The position numbers and the translations under genes are program-made. DNA of 64,000 bases, from NCBI RefSeq assembly GCF_029697505.1, contig NZ_JARJEF010000004.1, positions 1-64,000 on the forward strand, given 5' to 3'. This stretch comes from Pseudophaeobacter profundi (GTDB lineage: Bacteria; Pseudomonadota; Alphaproteobacteria; Rhodobacterales; Rhodobacteraceae). Below, piece by piece: positions 17,274-26,608 of this stretch (position 1 is its first letter; each line of letters opens with the position of its first letter). The notes beneath the pieces are model-generated. The model ran no database searches, was not told where the DNA came from, and saw only the letters and a program-made list of their open reading frames with translations.

Positions 17274-18398
17274 ATGCTGCAAGATGATATGTTGGCGCTA
17301 CCAATGTCCACCGGTATGGGTGGCGACATGGGTGGAATGGGGGACTTCTCTGCTCCTGCTCCGGTGGCCATGGGGGGCGGTGCCGTAACCACTCCAAAGC
17401 TCAGCGGTAAGGCCAAGGCCGCCATCGTTGTGCGGCTACTGCTAAATGAAGGCGCAGATATTCCAATCGAAGACCTGCCAGACGAACTGCAGATGGAATT
17501 GACCCAGCAGATGGGTAAGATGCGTCTGGTGGATCGCGACACGCTCTATGCGGTTGCCAGTGAATTTGCAGAAATGCTCGACAATGTCGGGCTGACCTTT
17601 CCCAATGGCCTGGCTGGGGCGCTTACGGCAATGGACGGGCGCATCAGCCGCCATACCGCCAGCCGCCTGCGCAAAGAGGCCGGTGTGCGCCAGTTTGGCG
17701 ACCCATGGGAACGCCTGAAGGCCCTACCGCCAGAGGATCTCGCCGCACTGGCCGAGGCCGAAAGCATTGAGGTCGCCGCCGTTCTGCTATCCAAGCTCGA
17801 CACTGCCAAGGCGGCACAAATGCTGGTACACCTGCCCGGGCCCGTGGCGCGCCAGATCACCTATGCTGTCAGTCACACCAGCAACGTCACCCCAGAAACA
17901 GTTGATCGTATTGGGCTTTCCCTTGCGGGTCAGGTCGACGCGCGGCCAGATCTGGCCTTTTCGTCCACCCCCGGCCAGCGGGTTGGCGCAATTCTCACCG
18001 AGGCCGCCGCCGCCAAGCGCGAAGAGGTTCTGTTTGCACTGGAGGAAGAAGACCAGGAATTCGCCACCGATGTGCGCAAATCCATCTTTACCTACGCGCT
18101 TTTGGCACAGCGGATGCAGCCGCTGGACGTGCCAAAACTGATGCGTATCCTGGCCGCGCCAGATGTCATCACCGCAATCGCTTTCGCCTCGGATCCCGAC
18201 GATGTTGCCACCAGCGAGTTCCTGCTAGACAATATGTCCAACCGTATGGCCAACAATATCCGCGAAGAAGTGGCCGAACGGGGCAAGGTCAAACGCGCCG
18301 ATGGCGAAACAGCCTTTGGCCTGATTGTTGGGGCCATGCGTGATCTGATCAACACCGGCGAGATCGAACTGATCTCGGAAGAGGACGAAGAGGCATAG
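17274..18398 (+). CDS. fliG: Flagellar motor switch protein FliG (solitary)
   Basis: Rotor protein of the flagellar C-ring that contacts the stator. 374 aa. Residues about 40-370 match the FliG middle and C-terminal layout: LSGKAKAAIVVRLLLNEGADIPIEDLP at the N-domain, MLVHLPGPVARQITYAVSH, and C-terminal VRKSIFTYALLAQRMQPLDVPKLMRILAAPD. The first 40 residues are an unusual Met/Gly-rich segment (MSTGMGGDMGGMGDFS). No other flagellar gene is present in the window. Start at 17274 follows TAGGGTGC; ATG at 17289 is an alternative. The protein is divergent from the E. coli type. Confidence 0.85.
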   Translation: MLQDDMLALPMSTGMGGDMGGMGDFSAPAPVAMGGGAVTTPKLSGKAKAAIVVRLLLNEGADIPIEDLPDELQMELTQQMGKMRLVDRDTLYAVASEFAEMLDNVGLTFPNGLAGALTAMDGRISRHTASRLRKEAGVRQFGDPWERLKALPPEDLAALAEAESIEVAAVLLSKLDTAKAAQMLVHLPGPVARQITYAVSHTSNVTPETVDRIGLSLAGQVDARPDLAFSSTPGQRVGAILTEAAAAKREEVLFALEEEDQEFATDVRKSIFTYALLAQRMQPLDVPKLMRILAAPDVITAIAFASDPDDVATSEFLLDNMSNRMANNIREEVAERGKVKRADGETAFGLIVGAMRDLINTGEIELISEEDEEA

Positions 18399-18407
18399 GA
18401 GCATAGA

Positions 18408-18430
18408 GGGGCGGAAAACCGCCCGCTTTC
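18408..18430 (+). terminator. Stem-loop after fliG
   Basis: GGGCGG-AAAA-CCGCCC is followed by GCTTTC, 10 bases after the fliG stop. It is a short GC stem with a weak T-run and a probable terminator. Confidence 0.6.
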
Positions 18431-18525
18431 ATGCCAAAGCAGAGGGCAAGGGACAACAGTTGTGTCCATGTTCACCCAAGGTTATGATCCGTTTCTGATC
18501 CATGATCCCTGCAGGCTGCGCCCCT

Positions 18526-19461
18526 ATGCCCCAAGACCCTTCGCACCTTTCCTTCAAACAACGTGCCACCTATTTTTCCAGCAATCTTGCCCTGCGCGGG
18601 ATTCTGGGCATGGCAGGACTGGTGCCCTATCGCTGGCGTATTCCGCTGATTGGCAAGCTGGTCTCTGCACTTGGGCCGGTGGTTGGCTTTGATCGCAGGG
18701 TGCGTGAAAACCTGGCCCTGACCTGCCCCGAACTTGATGAGCCAGAGGTCGCGCGCCTGTGCCGTGAGGTGGGCGATAATGCCGGGCGAATGATCACCGA
18801 ACTCTATGCTGGAGGGCCCTTTATTACACGGGCAACCGCAGCGCCAATCACCGGGCCGGGGCTAGAGGCACTGGAGGCCGCGCGGGCAGCGGGTCGGCCC
18901 GTTATTCTTGTCACCGGTCATTTTGGGAATTATGACGCTGCCCGCGCCGGGCTGATCGCGCGCGGCTTCTCCATGGGGGCGTTGTATCGACGTATGGCGA
19001 ACCCCTATTTCAACGCCCATTATGTACGTGCCATGGAACGCGTTGGCACGCCGATGTTTGAACAGGGCAAACGCGGCATGGTGGAAATGGTACGCCATCT
19101 GAAAAAAGGCGGCATCATTGCGATTGTCGCCGACCTGCATGTGCATGGCGGCGAACTGATTGATTTCTTTGGCAAACCTGCAGTGACCTCAACCGTGCCT
19201 GCAGAACTGGCGCTGAAATATGGCGCGGCGCTGATCCCAGTTTATGCGGTGCGGCAGGAAAACGGCCTGGATTTTGAGATCATATTAAACCCTGAAATCG
19301 CGCCGAGCGACCCGGTCACAATGACCAAGACGATCTGCGATGACCTCGAAAGCCTGGTCCGGCGGCATATGGGGCAATGGTTCTGGATCCACCGCCGCTG
19401 GAAACCCTATGTGCCGCTTCCAAAGAAGCCACACCCCGACAGCACCATAGAGAAAAATTGA
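18526..19461 (+). CDS. Lauroyl/lysophospholipid acyltransferase (LpxL/HtrB-like)
   Basis: 311 aa. It belongs to the HtrB/LpxL superfamily that transfers fatty acyl chains to lipid A or related lipids at the inner membrane. The catalytic HxxxxD motif is HFGNYD in RPVILVTGHFGNYDAARAG near residue 125. The later blocks ALYRRMANPYFN, GIIAIVADLHVHGGE and WFWIHRRWKPY are typical. An N-terminal hydrophobic stretch could anchor it. Start at 18526 (MPQDPSHLSF) is chosen on family length; no strong ribosome-binding site is seen for it or for ATG 18502. Confidence 0.86.
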   Translation: MPQDPSHLSFKQRATYFSSNLALRGILGMAGLVPYRWRIPLIGKLVSALGPVVGFDRRVRENLALTCPELDEPEVARLCREVGDNAGRMITELYAGGPFITRATAAPITGPGLEALEAARAAGRPVILVTGHFGNYDAARAGLIARGFSMGALYRRMANPYFNAHYVRAMERVGTPMFEQGKRGMVEMVRHLKKGGIIAIVADLHVHGGELIDFFGKPAVTSTVPAELALKYGAALIPVYAVRQENGLDFEIILNPEIAPSDPVTMTKTICDDLESLVRRHMGQWFWIHRRWKPYVPLPKKPHPDSTIEKN

Positions 19462-19522
19462 TACGATACAGATCGTTACCGAGATAGGTTAATGCATTGA
19501 ACCGCAGGCGGCTGGCTTTGGC

Positions 19523-20254
19523 TCATTGCGCGATCCCTGCCGCAGCCAAAACCGCGCCATAGGGGGCGTTCTGCACCAAAACGGCCCCCGGCAACCCCTT
19601 GGCATAGGGCACGGTAAAGACGGCTGCCGCCTGCCCGTCCCAGGTTGCGACCTGACGCAGATCCTCAACGATATTGGCATAGTCGATGCGCCGCCCTGCC
19701 AATTCCCCTCGGGTAATATCTACGGTTTTCATGGGGGTATAGCGCAGAACATAGATCGCGACGGGGTGATCTGGCAGGCCCTCCCGCGCGCTCACCGAAA
19801 GCGACAGTTCGTCGCCGCGCCGCTGCACCTGCAAGGCAACCGGACGCGCAGTACCGTGTTGCACCGCGATGGCATCTGACAGCGCCATCGCATCGCCGCC
19901 CAGGATATCTTTTTGCCCCATCACGACCATCTGCGGGGTATAGATCATCTTGCGTCCCGCTGCATGGGCATAGCCTTTTTGCCGCTGGGTATAGTCGGGG
20001 CTGGCAAAAATATCCTTCCAGCCAATGTAATCCCAGTAATCCACGTGCAGCGCCAGCGCGAGGACATCACGCCGCCCGGCCAGCTGCTCTAGCAGCGCAT
20101 CTGCCGGTGGGCAGGACGAACACCCCTGCGAGGTAAACAATTCCACAACCACTGGTTCGGACACAGAGACGCCCGTCTCTTCGGCCTGGGCCTGCGCCGG
20201 AAGGGCAAGGCCGATGGCCAGGGCGAGGGCCGCAAGGGCCGCAAGGGATTTCAT
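19523..20254 (-). CDS. DUF1223 thioredoxin-like secreted protein
   Basis: 243 aa with signal peptide MKSLAALAALALAIGLALP... ending before about residue 25. The mature part starts with a thioredoxin-like strand-turn-helix VVVELFTSQGCSSCPPAD, whose CSSC is the redox motif. It continues with the family blocks HVDYWDYIGWKDIFASPDYTQRQ and YTPQMVVMG. The family is probably a periplasmic disulfide or peroxiredoxin-like protein; its function is not established. The start at 20254 has GGATGGAGCAGCC upstream. It is divergent from acnA. Confidence 0.87.
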   Translation of the reverse strand: MKSLAALAALALAIGLALPAQAQAEETGVSVSEPVVVELFTSQGCSSCPPADALLEQLAGRRDVLALALHVDYWDYIGWKDIFASPDYTQRQKGYAHAAGRKMIYTPQMVVMGQKDILGGDAMALSDAIAVQHGTARPVALQVQRRGDELSLSVSAREGLPDHPVAIYVLRYTPMKTVDITRGELAGRRIDYANIVEDLRQVATWDGQAAAVFTVPYAKGLPGAVLVQNAPYGAVLAAAGIAQ

Positions 20255-20485
20255 GGCTGCTCCATCCTGATCTGAACGCCCCAGAGATACTGCGCCAGGG
20301 GCGTAAAGGCCAATCAATCATTCTTGAAGCGGTAAACGGTCAGCGGCCGGTATGCCGCCAAGGCGCAAAGGCACTGACCGACAGAAAACTGTGACCAATC
20401 GGCTATTGAATGCCCCCAGTGGCAATGGCAACAATGGGGCAAGTCCCGATCAACAGCTTGCAACTGAACACCAAGGGAGCCAGAT

Positions 20486-23248
20486 ATGCCCATCATCGTC
20501 GGACAGGACACAGCCAAAACCCGCCGCAGCCTGCGCGCAGGGGACAAGTCGATCTCCTACTACTCTATCCCTGCTGCCAGCGAAGCTGGGCTTGGCGATT
20601 TCTCCAAACTCCCCGCCGCGCTCAAGGTGGTACTGGAAAATCTGCTGCGATTTGAAGACGGCGGATTTTCCATCTCGCTTGATGATATCAGGGCCTTTGC
20701 AGACTGGGCCGAAAATGGTGGCAAGGCAGCGCGCGAAATCGCCTATCGCCCGGCGCGGGTCTTGATGCAGGATTTCACCGGGGTGCCTGCCGTTGTCGAC
20801 CTGGCGGCGATGCGCGATGGTATCAAGGCGCTTGGCGGTGATGCGCAAAAGATCAACCCGCTTACCCCGGTGGACCTGGTGATTGACCATTCCGTGATGA
20901 TCGACGCCTTTGGCACGCCCCGCGCCTTTCAGATGAATGTCGACCGCGAATATGAACGCAACATGGAACGCTACCAGTTCCTGAAGTGGGGCCAAGGTGC
21001 CTTTGACAACTTTCGTGTGGTCCCCCCCGGCACCGGGATCTGCCACCAGGTCAATCTGGAGTATCTGGCCCAGACCATCTGGAGCGATACCGACCAGAAC
21101 GGCGAGGACGTCGCCTATCCCGATACGCTTGTAGGGACAGACAGCCATACCACCATGGTGAATGGCATGGCGGTGCTGGGCTGGGGCGTTGGCGGTATCG
21201 AGGCCGAAGCCGCAATGCTGGGACAGCCGATTTCTATGCTGATCCCCGAGGTTGTCGGCTTTGAACTGACAGGCCATTTGGTGGAAGGCACCACCGGAAC
21301 TGATCTGGTGTTAAAAGTGGTCGAAATGCTGCGTGCCAAGGGGGTTGTTGGCAAATTTGTCGAATTCTTTGGCACGGGGCTAGATCACCTGCCCTTGGCT
21401 GATCGTGCCACAATTGCCAATATGGCCCCTGAATATGGTGCCACCTGCGGCTTTTTCCCAATCGACGGCGAGACCCTGCGCTATATGGAAAACACCGGCC
21501 GCGACAAGGATCGTATCGCCCTGGTCGAAGCCTATGCCAAGGCAAACGGCCTGTGGCGCGATGCCTCTTATGCGCCGATCTACACCGATAGGCTGCACCT
21601 TGATATGGGCAGCATTGTGCCGGCCATTTCCGGCCCCAAACGGCCGCAGGACTATACCGCGCTTGATCAGGCATCCAGGGCCTTCCTGAACGTGGTCAAC
21701 GAATACCGCGGTATCGACACCTCGAATGGGGCGGCGAACATGGCCTCCGAAGGTCCGACCCCTACCGGGTCTTCTGACCTGCGCAAATCCGTCAAGGTCA
21801 AGGGCGAGGATTACGAATTGCGCGACGGCTCGGTGGTGATCGCTTCGATAACATCCTGTACCAACACCTCGAATCCCTATGTCATGATCGGTGCCGGGCT
21901 GGTGGCGCGCAAGGCGCGCGCACTGGGCCTGGACCGCAAGCCCTGGGTCAAGACTTCACTGGCGCCGGGCTCGCAGGTCGTGTCGTCCTATCTGGACGCC
22001 GCCGGTCTGACCGAGGATCTGGACGCCATCGGGTTCAACCTGGTCGGCTATGGCTGCACCACCTGCATCGGCAACTCTGGCCCGATCCAGAAAGAGCTGA
22101 GCGAAGCCATCGCCGAGGGCGACCTGATCGCCACCTCTGTGCTCTCCGGCAACCGCAACTTCGAAGGCCGCATCAGCCCCGATGTGCGCGCCAACTACCT
22201 GGCCTCGCCGCCGCTGGTGGTGGCATATGCATTGGCGGGCACAATGGATATCGACCTGACGTCTGAACCGATTGCCAAAGGGCAGGATGGTCAGGACGTC
22301 TATCTGAAAGACATCTGGCCCTCGACCAAGGAAATCGCCGATCTGGTCGAGACCACCGTCACCCGCCAGGCCTTTGAGGAAAAATATGCCGAGGTCTTTA
22401 CCGGCGATGAAAAATGGCAGGCGGTAGAAACCACCGAGGCCGAAACCTACGACTGGCCCCCCCAGTCGACCTATATCCAGAACCCGCCCTATTTTCAGGG
22501 CATGGGGCAAGAGCCCGGCACCATAGAAAATATCAACAACGCCAAGGTTCTGGCAATCTTGGGCGATATGGTCACTACCGATCACATTTCGCCTGCGGGC
22601 AGCTTTGCCACCACCACTCCGGCTGGGCGCTACCTGCTGGAACACGGCGTTCAACCGCGCGAGTTCAACTCTTATGGGTCACGCCGGGGCAACCACGAGG
22701 TGATGATGCGCGGCACATTTGCCAATATCCGCATCAAGAACGAAATGCTCACCACCAAGGATGGCACGGTCGAAGGCGGCTATACCAAAGGCCCTGATGG
22801 CAGCCAGATGTCGATATTCGACGCCGCAATGGCCTATCAGGACAGCCAAACGCCGCTGGTGATCTTTGGCGGCGCGCAATATGGCGCCGGCTCCAGCCGC
22901 GACTGGGCGGCCAAGGGGACGGCCCTGCTTGGGGTCAGGGCGGTCATCGCAGAAAGCTTTGAGCGCATTCACCGCTCGAACCTGGTGGGCATGGGGGTCA
23001 TTCCCTTTGAATTCACCAATGGCGACACCCGCAAAAGCCTTGGCCTTACAGGTGAGGAAACCATCACTATCCTCGGTCTCGACAGTGTCACGCCACAGCA
23101 GCAGCTGCCCTGCGAAATCACCATGGCGGATGGCACGGTCAAGGTGATCCCCCTGAAATGCCGTATCGATACCGCCCCCGAGATCGCCTACATCGAAAAC
23201 GGCGGCGTGCTGCACTATGTGCTGCGCAACCTGGCCAAATCTGCCTGA
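20486..23248 (+). CDS. acnA: Aconitate hydratase (AcnA/IRP1 type)
   Basis: TCA-cycle enzyme interconverting citrate and isocitrate through a [4Fe-4S] cluster. The product is 920 aa. Cluster cysteines are visible in ITSCTNTSNPYVMIGAGL and GYGCTTCIGNSGP. Other hallmarks are VGTDSHTTMVNGMAVLGWGVGGIEAEA, GSRRGNHEVMMRGTFANIR and the swivel-domain motif YGAGSSRDWAAKGT. ATG 20486 follows CCAAGGGAGCC. It has its own 230-base upstream region and a terminator downstream, so it is probably monocistronic. Confidence 0.96.
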   Translation: MPIIVGQDTAKTRRSLRAGDKSISYYSIPAASEAGLGDFSKLPAALKVVLENLLRFEDGGFSISLDDIRAFADWAENGGKAAREIAYRPARVLMQDFTGVPAVVDLAAMRDGIKALGGDAQKINPLTPVDLVIDHSVMIDAFGTPRAFQMNVDREYERNMERYQFLKWGQGAFDNFRVVPPGTGICHQVNLEYLAQTIWSDTDQNGEDVAYPDTLVGTDSHTTMVNGMAVLGWGVGGIEAEAAMLGQPISMLIPEVVGFELTGHLVEGTTGTDLVLKVVEMLRAKGVVGKFVEFFGTGLDHLPLADRATIANMAPEYGATCGFFPIDGETLRYMENTGRDKDRIALVEAYAKANGLWRDASYAPIYTDRLHLDMGSIVPAISGPKRPQDYTALDQASRAFLNVVNEYRGIDTSNGAANMASEGPTPTGSSDLRKSVKVKGEDYELRDGSVVIASITSCTNTSNPYVMIGAGLVARKARALGLDRKPWVKTSLAPGSQVVSSYLDAAGLTEDLDAIGFNLVGYGCTTCIGNSGPIQKELSEAIAEGDLIATSVLSGNRNFEGRISPDVRANYLASPPLVVAYALAGTMDIDLTSEPIAKGQDGQDVYLKDIWPSTKEIADLVETTVTRQAFEEKYAEVFTGDEKWQAVETTEAETYDWPPQSTYIQNPPYFQGMGQEPGTIENINNAKVLAILGDMVTTDHISPAGSFATTTPAGRYLLEHGVQPREFNSYGSRRGNHEVMMRGTFANIRIKNEMLTTKDGTVEGGYTKGPDGSQMSIFDAAMAYQDSQTPLVIFGGAQYGAGSSRDWAAKGTALLGVRAVIAESFERIHRSNLVGMGVIPFEFTNGDTRKSLGLTGEETITILGLDSVTPQQQLPCEITMADGTVKVIPLKCRIDTAPEIAYIENGGVLHYVLRNLAKSA

Positions 23249-23268
23249 TCTCAAGCAGCCAGCCAAGC

Positions 23269-23298
23269 AGACGGGCGCGATTTCTGCGCCCGTCTTTT
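23269..23298 (+). terminator. Terminator of acnA
   Basis: AGACGGGCGC, a 7-base loop and GCGCCCGTCT are followed by TTTT. It begins 20 bases after the acnA stop and is a strong intrinsic terminator. Confidence 0.85.
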
Positions 23299-23320
23299 GC
23301 GCAACACAGGATACGCGCCG

Positions 23321-24016
23321 ATGAAAACCGTTCTGGTCACTGGCGGTGCCTCGGGCATCGGCGCCGCGATTTCTGCGGCTTTCGCCCCCACCCACAACTG
23401 CGCCCTGACCTGGTGCCACCGAGCCCCCGCCGCACAAACGCGACAGCAGACCCTGATCATTCAGGCGGATCTCACGCAGGAGGGCAGCGCACAGCAGGTT
23501 GTCGACGCTGTCTTGGCCCGGTTTGGCCGCCTTGATGTTATCGTCAATAACGCAGGCTCCCTGGCCGCCAGCCCCGTTGCCGAATTTGACGCAGCACAGC
23601 AACGGGCGATTCTGGAGCTCAATCTGCTTGCACCAGAGGCGATCCTGGCGGCGGCCCTGCCCCATCTGCAGCCCGGAGCCGCAATTGTCAGTATTTCCTC
23701 GGTCAATGCGGTACTGCCGCCAAAGGGCCATGTCACCTATGGCGCCAGCAAGGCCGCACTCAACCTCTGGACCCGCGCAATGGCCAAGGAACTTGGCCCT
23801 CGGGGCATTCGCGTCAACGCGGTAGCCCCCGGCGCGGTGAATGTACCCGAAGCACCCCGCGATGCAGAATTGACCCGCCGCTTTACCGATGAAACAGCGC
23901 TTGGCCAACTGGCAACCCCCAGCGACATCGCAGCCGCAGTCACTTTCCTCGCCTCAGATGCCGCCCGCGCAATCACCGGAGAAATCCTGACCGTATCCGG
24001 CGGCTACCGTCTGTGA
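23321..24016 (+). CDS. Short-chain dehydrogenase/reductase
   Basis: 231 aa NAD(P)-dependent oxidoreductase. The Rossmann cofactor motif TGGASGIGAAI is at residues 6-16, NNAG near 80, the catalytic Ser in VSISSVNAV, and the YxxxK pair in TYGASKAALN. The C-terminal LTVSGGYRL is typical. The first strand is followed by a shortened loop (FAPTHNCALTWCHRAP), unlike the usual cofactor-specificity region, so NAD or NADP choice is unclear. Substrate unknown. ATG at 23321 gives the family start MKTVLVTG; it follows the acnA terminator. Confidence 0.88.
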   Translation: MKTVLVTGGASGIGAAISAAFAPTHNCALTWCHRAPAAQTRQQTLIIQADLTQEGSAQQVVDAVLARFGRLDVIVNNAGSLAASPVAEFDAAQQRAILELNLLAPEAILAAALPHLQPGAAIVSISSVNAVLPPKGHVTYGASKAALNLWTRAMAKELGPRGIRVNAVAPGAVNVPEAPRDAELTRRFTDETALGQLATPSDIAAAVTFLASDAARAITGEILTVSGGYRL

Positions 24017-24083
24017 CCGCTGCACAGCCCCTGTGGATCGCTGCGCAATTGCCGACAGCATCCTGATCCGGCAGGGTAAGAGC

Positions 24084-24422
24084 ATGAAACAGATAGAAAC
24101 CATCCGGGGCTATCATGCCCATGTCTATTTCGAGGCCGAGAGCTTAGAAATAGCCAAAGCCCTGTGTACCAAAGCTGCCGAACTGTTTGGCGTCAAAATG
24201 GGGCATCTGCATGAACGCCCCGTTGGACCACATCCGATGGGGTCTTGTCAGCTGGGCGCAACACCTGCGCAATTTTCCCAACTGCTGCCCTGGCTAGTCC
24301 TGAACCGCCAGGGATTGATCATTTTTGCCCATCCAGAAACAGGCCAGGAACTTGCTGATCACCGCGACCATGGCATCTGGCTCGGCACCGGGTTGACGCT
24401 CGACCTGTCGATCTTTGCCTGA
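24084..24422 (+). CDS. DOPA 4,5-dioxygenase-like protein
   Basis: 112 aa resembling the small DOPA 4,5-dioxygenase family, named for a fungal pigment enzyme. Family features are the start IRGYHAHVYF and the His-containing block MGHLHERPVGPHPMGSCQL that would bind iron. Then come SQLLPWLVLNRQGLIIFAHPETG and HGIWLGTGLTLDL. In bacteria the physiological substrate is not known. The start at 24084 has CAGGGTAAGAGC upstream. It is 67 bases after the SDR and could be co-transcribed. It runs convergent with ccmG. Confidence 0.85.
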   Translation: MKQIETIRGYHAHVYFEAESLEIAKALCTKAAELFGVKMGHLHERPVGPHPMGSCQLGATPAQFSQLLPWLVLNRQGLIIFAHPETGQELADHRDHGIWLGTGLTLDLSIFA

Positions 24423-24487
24423 CGCCGCCGTTTCGCAGGGAACCAAAGCTTTGCCACCAACAGGAAAACCAATCGTGACGATTGCCG

Positions 24488-25027
24488 CTACTGGCCGCGG
24501 GCTTTTTCGATCGCAGGGCCGAGGGTGCTTTCGATAACCCGCTGGGTCACAGGGCCCGCAAAGCGCAGGATGATCTTGCCCTCGCCATCCACTACATAGG
24601 TTTCCGGCACGCCGTAGACCCCCCAATCCAGCGCCATGCGCCCCTGTTCATCGCGTCCGATCGCGGCATAGGGGTTCCCCAGCTCTTGCAGGAAACCTTC
24701 AGCGTTTTGCAGCTGGTCCTTGTAGTTGACCCCGTAGATCTTGATCCCGGACTCAGCCAAAGCAGTCAGACTGGGATGTTCCACCCGGCAAGGGGCGCAC
24801 CAGCTGGCCCAGTAGTTGACCAGCTTCACCTCTCCATCGCGCAGGGTTGCGTCGTCGAACAGCGGCTTGTCGGCAAATTGGGTCAACACCACGGGCGGTG
24901 CCTGCTGCCCCTCGCGGGCCGAAGGCAGGCTATCGGGATCATCACGGTACATGCCGACCACAGCCAAGCCAACAAAGCTGGCAAAGACCGCCACTGGCAA
25001 AACCATCAAAGGGGAAACCTTAGCCAT
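24488..25027 (-). CDS. ccmG: Cytochrome c maturation thiol-disulfide protein CcmG (DsbE)
   Basis: Periplasmic membrane-anchored thioredoxin that reduces apocytochrome c or CcmH for haem ligation. 179 aa. An N-terminal anchor is at about 6-27 (PLMVLPVAVFASFVGLAVVG). The thioredoxin-fold active site WASWCAPCR is at about 74-82, and GVYGVPETYVVDGEGKI is the cis-Pro region. It overlaps ccmD by 8 bases, so it is the last gene of the ccmABCDG operon. Confidence 0.94.
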   Translation of the reverse strand: MAKVSPLMVLPVAVFASFVGLAVVGMYRDDPDSLPSAREGQQAPPVVLTQFADKPLFDDATLRDGEVKLVNYWASWCAPCRVEHPSLTALAESGIKIYGVNYKDQLQNAEGFLQELGNPYAAIGRDEQGRMALDWGVYGVPETYVVDGEGKIILRFAGPVTQRVIESTLGPAIEKARGQ

Positions 25028-25178
25028 CGCGCCGCATCCTTTGTTCCAGATCTTCCATGATGCGCCGCACCCGCTTGCCGCGCCACAGGGTCAGGACCAC
25101 CAGCACCCCCAACAACAGAAGTGAGGCCGCATAGGCCGACAGTACTGTCTCGCCATATTTTCCAAGATCAGGCCACAT
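25020..25178 (-). CDS. ccmD: Haem exporter protein CcmD
   Basis: 52-aa single-pass membrane protein starting MWPDLGKYGETVLSAY. The hydrophobic helix AASLLLLGVLVVLTLW is followed by the basic tail RGKRVRRIMEDLEQRMRRDG. Composition, length and position between ccmC and ccmG all match CcmD, which helps release holo-CcmE from CcmABC. It starts 2 bases after the ccmC stop and overlaps the ccmG start. It is shorter than 60 aa and easily missed. Confidence 0.93.
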   Translation of the reverse strand: MWPDLGKYGETVLSAYAASLLLLGVLVVLTLWRGKRVRRIMEDLEQRMRRDG

Positions 25179-25180
25179 GA

Positions 25181-25912
25181 TCAGGCCTCCTGCCGTTGCC
25201 GCGCCAAAAGCGCCTTGATGCGCCGGGCACGAATTTCAGTCCCGGTGCGGTAGAACACCAGCGCAAGAAAGAACAGAGCAAACCCCGCCATGCAGACATA
25301 GAGCGGGTTGGAAAAGGCATCCGCGACGTTCTCTTTTTCATCCAGCGACAGCGACGCCCCCTGATGCAGACCTTGGTTCCAGAAATTCACCGCATAGCGG
25401 CTGAGCACCGCAAAGACCGTGCCCACAAGGCACAGAATTGCTGTCAGATCGGCTGCCGTATCAGGGTTATCAATCGCTTCCCACAGGGCGATATAGCCGA
25501 GATAAAACAAAAACAGCACCAGGAAAGAGGTCAGCCGTGGATCCCAGGCCCACCAGGTGCCCCACATCGGTTGACCCCAGATTGCCCCGGTGGCCAGCGC
25601 GATCAATGTCATCACAATGCCCACAGGGGCAGCGGCCTTGGCGGCCAGCGCACTGACGTGATGGCGGCGCACGACCCAGATCAGCGAGGCCACCAACATC
25701 ATGAACCAGGCATTGATCGCCATCAGGGCGGCGGGCACATGCAAAAAGATGATCTTGACCGTTGACCCCTGACGATAGTCATCCGGGGTGAAAAAGAACC
25801 CCCAGATCAGCCCGACCGAGATCAACACCCCCGAGCTAAGCCAAAGCACCGGCATCACCCGTTCTGAGCTTTGCAGGAATTTTCGCGGATTGGCATATTC
25901 CCAGATCGACAT
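25181..25912 (-). CDS. ccmC: Haem handling protein CcmC
   Basis: Inner-membrane protein that presents haem to the chaperone CcmE in System I cytochrome c maturation. 243 aa, about six membrane helices. The tryptophan-rich haem-binding motif is WGTWWAWDPRLTSFLVLF. Two flanking histidines expected for haem ligation are in IIFLHVPAALMA (about 54) and QGLHQGASLSL (about 180). It lies between ccmB (39-base gap) and ccmD on the minus strand. Confidence 0.95.
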   Translation of the reverse strand: MSIWEYANPRKFLQSSERVMPVLWLSSGVLISVGLIWGFFFTPDDYRQGSTVKIIFLHVPAALMAINAWFMMLVASLIWVVRRHHVSALAAKAAAPVGIVMTLIALATGAIWGQPMWGTWWAWDPRLTSFLVLFLFYLGYIALWEAIDNPDTAADLTAILCLVGTVFAVLSRYAVNFWNQGLHQGASLSLDEKENVADAFSNPLYVCMAGFALFFLALVFYRTGTEIRARRIKALLARQRQEA

Positions 25913-25951
25913 ATTGGCTCTTTCGTTTGGTCAGTGTGTTTCGTGAAATCG

Positions 25952-26608
25952 CTAGCGCAGATTGATACGCAAAACTGCAGCACTGGCAAAGGGCATCAGG
26001 GCAATAACCCCGGCGGAAATCCCCGCAAGCATCAGCAAAGGCGTCTCGACCCCCATGCCCATGGCACCGCGCCGGGCAGCCTCGGCGCCAAAGATCAGCG
26101 TCGGCACATAGAGCGGCATCACCAAGAGCGACAGCAGCAGCCCGCCGCGCTTCAGCCCCACTGTCAACGCCGCGCCAAAGGTCCCAATCACCGACAGCGC
26201 CGGCGTCCCCAACAAAAGCGAGACCACCAGCCAGCGATACCCGTCCAGCGGCAGGTTCAGCAAGACCCCCAGCAGTGGTGCGGCCAAAACCAGCGGCAAT
26301 CCGGTGGTGATCCAATGGGCCAGCGCCTTGATGCTGATAACCGCTTCCAGCGGCAGCGGCGCGGTGGCCAGCAGATCGAGAGACCCATCTTCCCAGTCCA
26401 GCGCCAGCAGACGGTCGAGCGACAACAGGCAGGACAACAGCGCCCCCAGCCACAACACGCCCGGCGCAATCCGCGCCAAAAGATCCGATTGCGGCCCCAC
26501 TGCAAAGGGCACCAATACGGTGACGATCAGGAAAAAGGCCAGCCCCAGCCCAAAGCCGCCGCCCGCCCGCACCGCCAGGCGCAGATCCCGTATCAACAGC
26601 GCCATCAT
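25952..26608 (-). CDS. ccmB: Haem exporter permease CcmB
   Basis: Membrane subunit of the CcmAB ABC complex, which releases holo-CcmE. 218 aa with about six helices. Family stretches are [73 protein letters not shown] (each split here only for length) and the C-terminal helix. The start overlaps the 3' end of ccmA by 4 bases (ATGA), indicating coupled translation. Confidence 0.94.
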   Translation of the reverse strand: MMALLIRDLRLAVRAGGGFGLGLAFFLIVTVLVPFAVGPQSDLLARIAPGVLWLGALLSCLLSLDRLLALDWEDGSLDLLATAPLPLEAVISIKALAHWITTGLPLVLAAPLLGVLLNLPLDGYRWLVVSLLLGTPALSVIGTFGAALTVGLKRGGLLLSLLVMPLYVPTLIFGAEAARRGAMGMGVETPLLMLAGISAGVIALMPFASAAVLRINLR

